Assembly: GCA_043746815.1 (NCBI GenBank)
Contig: JAYTQG010000045.1
Span: forward strand, 1 to 11,958
Direction of reading: 5' to 3'
Source: JAYTQG01 sp043746815
GTDB lineage: Bacteria; Actinomycetota; Thermoleophilia; Miltoncostaeales; Miltoncostaeaceae
DNA length: 11,958 nucleotides
Part shown: in pieces, positions 5,455 to 11,958 of the stretch
How positions within the stretch are numbered: position 1 is the first letter of the stretch
Layout: every line of letters starts with the position of its first letter
Made by a program: the position numbers and the translations under genes
The notes under the pieces: generated by a model
Told to the model about the DNA's origin: nothing
Seen by the model: the letters and a program-made list of their open reading frames with translations, nothing else
Databases searched by the model: none

Positions 5455-6096
5455 CTAGTCGAGTAGCGCGACGACTACCAGCAGCGCGGTTCCGGCAGCG
5501 ACGGCCACGGCGTAACCAGCGTCTCTCACCTGCTCAGCTGACGGAGGCGAGATGTAGCAGCAAACCGGCAATGACGGAGGCGAGACTGGTGTGGTGATGG
5601 GTGATAGGCCTCCCACCGGGACAATTTGCGGGATGAGGATGCGTTTGGGTGTGACCACCCACCGTGGCCGCCGGCCCTTGTCCTCTTCAAGAATCAGCCA
5701 CGGAAGCGGCGGGTCAAGCTTCCGCCCGGAGAACAGAACAAGGTTTCTCGCGTTGTTGCCGCGGACCTCTGCGCCTTCGGTGAGGGACCGTGCAGCGACT
5801 TCTCGTTGGTTTCTGGTGAGACGCCCGAGTCCCGATTTCGCTTCGAAGACGACGTAGTCAGGGATCCCAATCGAGAGGCTAAACAGTTGGAGGTACGCGA
5901 GTGCGTTGGCCGCTTGGGTGCGGACGAGGAAGTCCGGTCGGGCACACCCTCCGCTATTTCGAAGGGTGACCTGCTGAGCGATGTTTTCGGCTCCGAACAG
6001 TGGTTCAAGGGTGCTTCTGAGGATCAGATTCTCGAAGGCTTTGCCGCGCTGGTTGTTGAACCGGCAGAGCGCGGCGCGTTCGGCGGAGGTGATGAG
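5455..6096 (-). other. variable C-terminal toxin module after the RHS DPTG junction
   Basis: This 213-residue tip begins LITSAERAALCRFNNQRGKA right after DPTG. The first ~125 residues hold the PD-(D/E)XK-like nuclease. The region PWLILEEDKGRRPRWVVTP is shared with the orphan type II tails. PITTPVSPPSLPVCCYISPP is a linker shared with the type I remnant. EQVRDAG plus about 20 hydrophobic residues ends the protein. By eye the DNA of this module is less GC-rich than the YD-repeat region beside it, as expected for an exchangeable tip. Confidence 0.75.
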
Positions 6097-9000
6097 GCCG
6101 GTGGGGTCGGTGAGGTCGAGGGGCTGGTTGTCGGCGTAGGTGTAGGTGGACGCGGCGGGGTTTCGGGGGTTTGGTTGGAGGGGGTCGGTCGCGGTGAATA
6201 GGCCGGTTGCGGGGTCGTATTGGCGGGCGCGTTGGTGGTAGAGGCCGGTTTCGGTGTCGAGGGTTTCCCCGGTGAATCGTTGGGTTGGCTCCACTGCTGC
6301 TGCCTGCAGGACTGACCGGGTGCGTTGCTCACCGTATGGGTGGTACTGGTACGCGTACGTCGGCGTGCCCGTCGGACTGGTTGCGTCGCTGGTTGACCCG
6401 ATCAAATCGTGGTGGAGGAACGCCGTCCCGGTGGTGGTGGTCTCGGTGAGGGGCCCTGTGGGTCCTTGCAGGTAGCTGCGGGTGACCGCTCCGACCGCGT
6501 TTTTCTCGAGGGCGAGTTCGGGGAGGCCGCCAACGGTGTCCCAACTCCATGTCGTTTGGATGGCCGTCCCGAGTTTGCGTTGGTAGCGCAGCCCATCACC
6601 GGTGTAGGTGTACCGGTTGACCGCGGTGCCCCTGGTCGCGGTGACCAACCGGTTTTCAAGGTCATACACGTTCGTCGCGGCCCCAACGGTGGTTTGGTTC
6701 CCATCGGCGTCATACGTGAATCCGGTCGTGATGGGCGCGCCAGGTGTCGTTGTCACGGTTTGGGTGAGTTGATCGCCCGGGTTGTACGTGTACGCGACGG
6801 TTGGTGGCAGCCCAGCGTTTGTCCCACTGCGGGTTTGGGTGAGGCGGTTACCGACTGGGTCGTAGCTCCAGGTGACCGCATCAGTGGCGCCGGTGCAGGT
6901 CGTCGTGTCCGGGCAGTACCCCTGAAGGCGTTTCGCGGGCGTATAGGTGTACGCGTTGCTGGTGGTCGTCGTGCCGCGCAGTGTGTCGATACGGGTCGTG
7001 TTTCCAGTCGGGTCAAGGGTCCGGGTGAACCGGGACAAGATCGCCCCACCTTTCTCACTCGAGACACTCGTGAGGCGCCCAGCCCGGTCGTACCCACGGG
7101 TTTCCTGGTACCCGTTTGCGGGGGGGAGAACCGTTTGGGTGAGGTTGCCTGCCGGGTCGTATGCGAACGCGAACGTCCCGGTCGGGCCGGTGATCTGGGT
7201 GAGGCGTCCCTCATCACTGTAAGCGGCGGTGATCGTGGATCCGTCAGGACGGGTCCTGGTCAACGGGTTCCCCGTGGCGTCGTAGGTGTAGGTGAACGCG
7301 CCACCGCTCGCGCCGCGGTCGACACTGGTGATGTTCCCCGCCAGGCCATACGTAATCGTGGTGGTGCCCGTCCCGTCGAGGATGCTCGTACGCCGATCCA
7401 GAGAATCGTAGGTGAGGGTGACATCCGGTGTTGTCGTACCCGGATACGTCACTTTCGTGCGTCGTCCAGCGGCGTCATAGGTGGAGGTGACCCGCCCGGT
7501 CGCGGGATTTGTCGCGGCATTCCCACGAGCTGTGGTCTTTGTGACCTGGTTGCCGTTCGCGTCATACGTATACGACCATTTCTGGGCGATCGGACCGGTG
7601 ACAAGCGTCGGCCGGTTGTCAAGGTCAAGGGCAGTTGTCGTCGTATGCCCATTCGGATCAGTACGGGCGGTGACATTCCCCACTGGGTCAAGGGTGTACA
7701 CGGTTGAGAGTTTCGCGTTGACACACCACGCTGGTGGCGGGTCAAACGCGGTTCCCGGTCCGCACGCGGGGGCATCCGCGCCGGTCACTGATGTCAACCG
7801 TCCGGCGAGGTCGTACCCGTACCCGGTCACGTTCCCATTCGCGTCAGTGACACCAACGGTCCGACCAGCGTTGTCGTAGCTCGTCGTCGTCTGGTGGCCA
7901 AGTGGATCCTGGGCCTGGGTCGGGTTCCCAGCTTGATCGTAGGTGAACGTTGTCTTGTAGTCATCCGGGTTTTGGTTCACCGTGTTACCGCGTGGGTCAA
8001 CCACGCTCGTGACACGCCCATCCGGGTCGTAGGTCCATGTCGTCCGGTTCCCAAGCGCCGTGACACGAGCCGTTCGACGGCCAAGCGCGTCGAACTCCGT
8101 TGTCGTGACATGGCCGAGCGGATCCTTCGTCGAGACCGCCCGCCCCAGCGCGTCATACGTTGTCTCGGTCCGACGCCCGCCAGGATCAACACGGGCACTC
8201 ACACGGCCTTCCGCGTCGTACTCCGTCCGTGTCATGCGGCCAAGCGGGTCGGTGACCGCTGTCACACGGCTTTGTTCGTCGTAGGTCGTGCTCGTCGTTC
8301 CGATACCCGGAAACGACCGGGTGATCTCGTTGCCATCCGCGTCGTAGGTGTAGCTCCATGTGTGAGCCGCCGGAATCTGCCCGGCCCGGTTCCCGATCGG
8401 ACGGGTCATCGTCGCGACCCTGCCCTCACCGTCATACGTGTATGTGGTCTTCGCGGCCGTCGCGCTCGTCGTCGACGCCACATTCCCCGCCGCGTCGTAC
8501 ACCGTCCGGGTGATTCCACCACGCGGATCTGTGACCGCCGTGACCCGCCCGGACGTGTCGTACGTCCACGAGGTCACCGCACCGGTTGGGCCCGTCACAC
8601 TCGTCTTGCGGCCCGCGGCGTCGTACACCGTGATCGTCACGCCACCCGCAGGGTCAGTCACCTTCGTCACCTGATCACGCGTGTTGTACTCAAACGTCGT
8701 GGTCTTCCCGCGCGGGTCCGTCGAGGTCAACAGGTGCCCCGAAGGGTCGTAGGTACTCGTCGAGGATTTCCCACCCGGGGTCGTCACACCCGTCCGGTTA
8801 CCCGCAGCGTCATACGAATACGTCGTGACACCACCCGCCTCGTCCGACGTCGTCGCGAGCTTCCCAGTCGCGGTGTACGTCAACACCCGGACCCCGCCAA
8901 GCGCGTTCGTTGACGTCGCAAGCCGCCCGTTCGCGTCATACGTGTTCGTCGTCGTGTTCCCGAGACGATCCGTCACAGTGAGAGGATTGTTCTTCTGGTC

Positions 9001-11382
9001 GTACGTCGCGGTCCCGACGCCACCCGACGGGTCCACAACCCGCTCCTGGTTACCGTTCGCGTCATTCACCGCGGAGTACACCTGGCCACCCGGGGTGAGT
9101 TTCGCCGCACGCGACAACCCGTTATCGCGACCGTACGTTGTCTCCCGCCCACCGGAGTCAACCTGCTGGACAATCACGTTCCCGTCATACACATCGCGTG
9201 ACACCGCACCCAATGCATCCGTCACCGACGTCGTCTGCGTCAACGGATCCCACGCAAACAACGTGTGCTTCAGCGCAGCGCCGCTCTCATCCGTCACCCG
9301 CCCAGACCCGTCGTACACGAGTGTCCGGACCGTCCGATTAAGGGCATCTTTCACAGTGGCGAGCCGTCCACCCGTGTTGTACGTGTAGCTCGTCGCGGAC
9401 CCCGAACCATCCGTCGCTCTCGACATCCGACCAGCCGCCGTATACGTGTAGTCAGAGTGACGCCCATCCGGGAGCAGAACTCGCGTGACCCGCCCCGCGG
9501 TATAGGTGAACACGACAACCCGGCCAGCGCCGTCCGTCACCGACGACAACACTGCCCCCGTATACGCAAACGACAGGCCCAGCCCATCACGATCAAGAAT
9601 CGAAAGGACGCGACCCGTCGCGTCAAACGCCAAACTCTCCTGATCCGGCGTCCCGAGAACCCACCCGCCGCCAGCGCGAGCCACAAGCGACGCCCGAACC
9701 CCAACCGGAGCGCCAAACCCACCGCCCGTGAGCTGGACAAACCGGGCTGAGGAACCATTCCCATCCCGGACCACAACATCACCGTTCACCTGCCCAGTGG
9801 CCCTGATCCCAAGGCCCCACGTCCACCCAGCCCCGAACGGCCCAACCGTGGCGTCATCCGAGTTATACGAACGATCGACACTGAAACCGACACCGACACC
9901 ACTCAACGTCAAATCCGTCGCGTCCTCCGCGGCCGCCCCCGTCAACGTATTCACACCTTGCCCCGCGAACTCCACCAAATCATCACTCCCCGCCAGAAAA
10001 CCCGCGCCATTGCCACGAGTTTGCTCAGCTGGAATCGGGGGGCGGGGGCCACGACCGATCGGCTCGTAGATGTATAGAAAGTTCGCTGCGTTCGTCCCTT
10101 GCCCACTGGAGGGACTGACGAATACGACGTCGGCGCGGCCGTCACGGGTCGCGTCAAGCACAGCGACGTCGTCGACGGAGCGCGTGTTCGCGTATGCCCC
10201 TCCTGGAGCGAAGGCAGTTCCGCCCTGCCCGAGCCACAAACCAAATCCGAGAGCAGGTTCCCCGAGGGAACCACCTCCCAGGGACCCGGGAACGAATTTC
10301 GAGCCGACAACGACGTCCATATGCCCGTCGAGGTTGACATCCCCAGCGTATACCGCGGACGCGACCGCGTGCCCATCAAGGGTTCCGACAGCTGCCGGTG
10401 AGGGAATCGCTCCGACCAAGACCGGAGCAGCGAGCCCACCGGTGCCGTTACCGACGGCGATCTGCGCGCTACCGGTGTCATACCCAATGACGTCAGCCTG
10501 CCCATCGCCAGTGACATCAACAACCTGCATCGGAGTGACATCCGTCGACCCGGAAGTGAACCCGGGTGCGGCGAATCCAGACCCCACTCCATTCCGAACG
10601 AACCGCCAGAGACCTGGACTCGCGCCAAACGACGCGTCAACTGACGCGACCAAATCCCCACGACCATCATCGTTGAGATCCCCAACAGCCAGGCCGCTCG
10701 CCCAGTGGCCCGCGAGCAACACAATCACGGAAGTAGGCAGGCCGGTGGCGGGGTCGACAGGGCCAAATCCACCAACCCCATCCGCTACGAACACGACGAC
10801 CCCGCCGGTTGGCACGAACTGCAACCCATACGGGGGCACGAGCGTTGGATCACCCGTCGCGACGACCAAGTCATCTCGACCGTCACCGTTCGCGTCAAGC
10901 AACGCAATGTCCCTCGTATTTACAAGAAAGTAGGAAGCGCTCTCATTGCGGATGAAAGCGCCCGATCCATCACCGAGCCAGACCCTAGCGTCGCAACCAT
11001 TGAGGACCTGCCGCTTGAAGAACTGCTCGAGACATCCCACGACATCCAGATGACCATCGCCGTTGATATCCCCCAACGCGAAACGATCCACTCCAGACGC
11101 ATCCCCGGATTCGACAGGGGTAAACACTGCAGCCGCGAGTCCCCCACCGGCCTGGCCAAAACGGACCCGGAAACCATCCCCCGACGTCACGAAATCCGGG
11201 CGCCCATCACCGTTGACATCGCCAACTCGTGCCTCTTGAGTCCAGTACGACTGCCCGTTCGCCGAACTTCCACGCTCAAACATCGGTAACACACCAAACG
11301 CTGGCCCAGCCGCGGCGAGAACAACCAGCCAGCCGACCGTTAGGACGAGACGCGGCAACTGGCGAAAACGACGATCAAACAC
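5455..11382 (-). CDS. secreted RHS/YD-repeat polymorphic toxin with C-terminal PD-(D/E)XK nuclease
   Basis: GTG at 11380-11382 is preferred over TTG at 11388 because AGAGGG (11391-11396) is eight bases from the GTG and only two from the TTG; this gives 1975 residues. Domain order: a basic, hydrophobic Sec signal (residues 1-30, ending AAAGPAFG); seven FG-GAP/VCBS-type repeats with D-x-N-x-D-G-x-x-D-like loops near 54, 104, 162, 234, 289, 347 and 409; a DUF6531-like segment (about 490-528, SYNSDDATVGPFGAGWTWG); YD repeats about 600-1605; and an RHS core about 1655-1762 (GLYHQRARQYDPATGLF, ending DPTG), where such proteins are known to self-cleave. The C-terminal module (1763-1975) shows FENLI (E1784), RPDF (D1817), VFEAK (E1847, K1849) and NQRE (Q1859), a restriction-endonuclease-fold signature. 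A Pro-rich linker with a CC pair and a terminal hydrophobic helix (1955-1974) follow. The protein is WapA-like in layout: exported and shell-forming, with the toxin tip at the end. The target nucleic acid is unknown. Confidence 0.88.
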   Translation of the reverse strand: MFDRRFRQLPRLVLTVGWLVVLAAAGPAFGVLPMFERGSSANGQSYWTQEARVGDVNGDGRPDFVTSGDGFRVRFGQAGGGLAAAVFTPVESGDASGVDRFALGDINGDGHLDVVGCLEQFFKRQVLNGCDARVWLGDGSGAFIRNESASYFLVNTRDIALLDANGDGRDDLVVATGDPTLVPPYGLQFVPTGGVVVFVADGVGGFGPVDPATGLPTSVIVLLAGHWASGLAVGDLNDDGRGDLVASVDASFGASPGLWRFVRNGVGSGFAAPGFTSGSTDVTPMQVVDVTGDGQADVIGYDTGSAQIAVGNGTGGLAAPVLVGAIPSPAAVGTLDGHAVASAVYAGDVNLDGHMDVVVGSKFVPGSLGGGSLGEPALGFGLWLGQGGTAFAPGGAYANTRSVDDVAVLDATRDGRADVVFVSPSSGQGTNAANFLYIYEPIGRGPRPPIPAEQTRGNGAGFLAGSDDLVEFAGQGVNTLTGAAAEDATDLTLSGVGVGFSVDRSYNSDDATVGPFGAGWTWGLGIRATGQVNGDVVVRDGNGSSARFVQLTGGGFGAPVGVRASLVARAGGGWVLGTPDQESLAFDATGRVLSILDRDGLGLSFAYTGAVLSSVTDGAGRVVVFTYTAGRVTRVLLPDGRHSDYTYTAAGRMSRATDGSGSATSYTYNTGGRLATVKDALNRTVRTLVYDGSGRVTDESGAALKHTLFAWDPLTQTTSVTDALGAVSRDVYDGNVIVQQVDSGGRETTYGRDNGLSRAAKLTPGGQVYSAVNDANGNQERVVDPSGGVGTATYDQKNNPLTVTDRLGNTTTNTYDANGRLATSTNALGGVRVLTYTATGKLATTSDEAGGVTTYSYDAAGNRTGVTTPGGKSSTSTYDPSGHLLTSTDPRGKTTTFEYNTRDQVTKVTDPAGGVTITVYDAAGRKTSVTGPTGAVTSWTYDTSGRVTAVTDPRGGITRTVYDAAGNVASTTSATAAKTTYTYDGEGRVATMTRPIGNRAGQIPAAHTWSYTYDADGNEITRSFPGIGTTSTTYDEQSRVTAVTDPLGRMTRTEYDAEGRVSARVDPGGRRTETTYDALGRAVSTKDPLGHVTTTEFDALGRRTARVTALGNRTTWTYDPDGRVTSVVDPRGNTVNQNPDDYKTTFTYDQAGNPTQAQDPLGHQTTTSYDNAGRTVGVTDANGNVTGYGYDLAGRLTSVTGADAPACGPGTAFDPPPAWCVNAKLSTVYTLDPVGNVTARTDPNGHTTTTALDLDNRPTLVTGPIAQKWSYTYDANGNQVTKTTARGNAATNPATGRVTSTYDAAGRRTKVTYPGTTTPDVTLTYDSLDRRTSILDGTGTTTITYGLAGNITSVDRGASGGAFTYTYDATGNPLTRTRPDGSTITAAYSDEGRLTQITGPTGTFAFAYDPAGNLTQTVLPPANGYQETRGYDRAGRLTSVSSEKGGAILSRFTRTLDPTGNTTRIDTLRGTTTTSNAYTYTPAKRLQGYCPDTTTCTGATDAVTWSYDPVGNRLTQTRSGTNAGLPPTVAYTYNPGDQLTQTVTTTPGAPITTGFTYDADGNQTTVGAATNVYDLENRLVTATRGTAVNRYTYTGDGLRYQRKLGTAIQTTWSWDTVGGLPELALEKNAVGAVTRSYLQGPTGPLTETTTTGTAFLHHDLIGSTSDATSPTGTPTYAYQYHPYGEQRTRSVLQAAAVEPTQRFTGETLDTETGLYHQRARQYDPATGLFTATDPLQPNPRNPAASTYTYADNQPLDLTDPTGLITSAERAALCRFNNQRGKAFENLILRSTLEPLFGAENIAQQVTLRNSGGCARPDFLVRTQAANALAYLQLFSLSIGIPDYVVFEAKSGLGRLTRNQREVAARSLTEGAEVRGNNARNLVLFSGRKLDPPLPWLILEEDKGRRPRWVVTPKRILIPQIVPVGGLSPITTPVSPPSLPVCCYISPPSAEQVRDAGYAVAVAAGTALLVVVALLD
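6570..9585 (-). repeat. degenerate YD-repeat coding region
   Basis: Repeated units of about 20-22 residues, with variants of G-R-x-x-x-x-T-x-P-x-G-x-x-T-x-x-x-Y-D, run almost without a break across the region. At DNA level this gives recurring segments encoding TYDAAGR, TDPRG and similar, and it produces long spurious open frames on the opposite strand. The repeats build the hollow beta-shell known from RHS and Tc proteins. Confidence 0.85.
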
Positions 11383-11390
11383 GAGCAACG

Positions 11391-11396
11391 CCCTCT
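11391..11396 (-). promoter_or_regulatory. ribosome binding site that sets the RHS toxin start
   Basis: AGAGGG on the minus strand lies eight bases before GTG 11382, but only two before the alternative TTG 11388. Confidence 0.5.
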
Positions 11397-11455
11397 ACGA
11401 GACATGAGTGGGAATCTGGCGACTTTACGAGTAACCAAACGACGAGTCGACCGCT

Positions 11456-11480
11456 GGGGTCACGTGAGAACATCGACCCC
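11456..11480. promoter_or_regulatory. inverted repeat upstream of the toxin gene (possible operator)
   Basis: GGGGTC at 11456-11461 and its complement GACCCC at 11475-11480 are separated by 13 bases, about 75-100 bases upstream of the toxin start. The spacing and position would suit a regulator site, but six-base arms in GC-rich DNA can arise by chance. Confidence 0.2.
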
Positions 11481-11930
11481 AACGCGTAAGGGCGCATCAC
11501 CGGAGACCCTGCTAGGAAACCCCGACCCCCAGCCAATCCCCTGAACCCATTGCAGTAGCTATTTCGAGTTCGCGTGGGATGGGCGAATCAAAGACACCCC
11601 GCCCAATGCGGTAAGCCACAGCAGAACGCCACCTGTCCACCCCAATGCCACAGCCGCCCAATCGATGTTTCCGCCCAACGCCCCCGATCGGCGCCGGGAA
11701 GGCCCTCCCGGCCCATGCGTCGTAGTCCGTCGAGGGTGCGTCGCGCGGCCTCGATGGGCCCGGGACGCTGGCTCCTCGCCCCTACGGGCAACTGCGACAA
11801 CGTCACAACGGAACTCGAACGGAAGAGCCTTCGGCGTGACCTGACTCCTCGCAGCGAGGCCAGATCCTCACACGTATGGAGGCAACCAGACTCGCTATAG
11901 ACCCATGCGGCTTGACCCGGAATGTCCCGT

Positions 11931-11945
11931 CGATCAGTCTGATCG
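11931..11945. repeat. short palindrome at the right edge
   Basis: CGATCAG, one base, then CTGATCG: a perfect seven-base-arm palindrome with a one-base centre. It could be a dimeric regulator site. The loop is too short for a standard terminator hairpin. Confidence 0.3.
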
Positions 11946-11958
11946 TCGGTGCCAAGTT

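Larger units (their letters stand above)
11400..11958. other. region upstream of the toxin without a convincing gene
   Basis: I find no supported gene here. Open frames occur on both strands (about 11574-11900 plus, 11588-11806 minus), but none has a recognisable motif or a good ribosome binding site. A frame from ATG 11876-11878 (MEATRLAIDPCGLTRN and on) stays open to the right edge and could be the start of a gene, with weak support. The toxin promoter should lie within 11400-11540. I see no clear -35/-10 pair, only an imperfectly placed GGGGTC...GACCCC inverted repeat at 11456-11480. Confidence 0.4.

Noticed and set aside
6409..8913. Long open frames on the + strand (about 6409-7707 and 7894-8913)
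   Set aside because: They are antisense to the YD-repeat region of the RHS gene. Their composition is Arg/Val/Gly-rich with no motif, as expected from high-GC repeat DNA read backwards.
6570..9585. Regular DNA periodicity suggesting a CRISPR-like array
   Set aside because: The repeats are degenerate, in frame and encode YD units. There are no identical repeats with unique spacers.
11588..11806. Possible minus-strand gene of 72 residues
   Set aside because: It has a GTG start without a ribosome binding site and a Gly/Arg-rich composition, with no recognisable motif. The opposite strand is equally open.

Overview
The window looks like high-GC actinobacterial DNA. GTG starts are common, the large secreted toxin has a Sec signal peptide and no type VI secretion parts are present, which suits a monoderm. 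A Thermoleophilia/Solirubrobacterales origin is a weak guess from protein style only, in particular a SecD-P1-head-like secreted protein at the left; no marker gene confirms it.

Layout. Bases 1-70 hold the 3' end of a probable IS transposase on the + strand. Every other supported gene is on the minus strand and reads right to left. The dominant gene (11382 to 5455) encodes a ~1975-residue Sec-exported RHS/YD-repeat polymorphic toxin: signal peptide, seven FG-GAP/VCBS-type repeats, a DUF6531-like entry domain, a long YD-repeat shell, an RHS core ending in DPTG, and a C-terminal module with a PD-(D/E)XK nuclease signature followed by a Pro-rich linker and a terminal hydrophobic helix.

Downstream (5410 to 1358) lies a tandem array. 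Four full-length paralogous putative immunity genes (IMM1 4703-5410, IMM2 3611-4318, IMM3 2730-3440, IMM4 1737-2441) and a fifth truncated copy (1358-1444) alternate with orphan 3' ends of toxin genes. Two tail types occur. Type I resembles the tail of the intact toxin and is decayed at 2487-2703 and 3486-3583. Type II survives as open frames at 4315-4650 and 1441-1725, each overlapping the next immunity start by ATGA. The order is: toxin tail I - IMM1 - II - IMM2 - I(deleted) - IMM3 - I(nonsense) - IMM4 - II - IMM5'. None of the orphan tails keeps the nuclease or RHS core. The block reads as a record of repeated toxin-tip replacement and duplication in which immunity genes were kept and toxin heads were lost.

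Left of the array are a small multi-pass membrane protein (1000-1317) and an apparently frameshifted SecD-P1-head-like secreted protein (159-891). Right of the toxin start, 11400-11958 shows no convincing gene.

Working model: the RHS protein is exported and displayed, its nuclease tip enters competing cells, IMM1 protects the producer, and the further immunity copies could protect against sibling variants carrying related tips.
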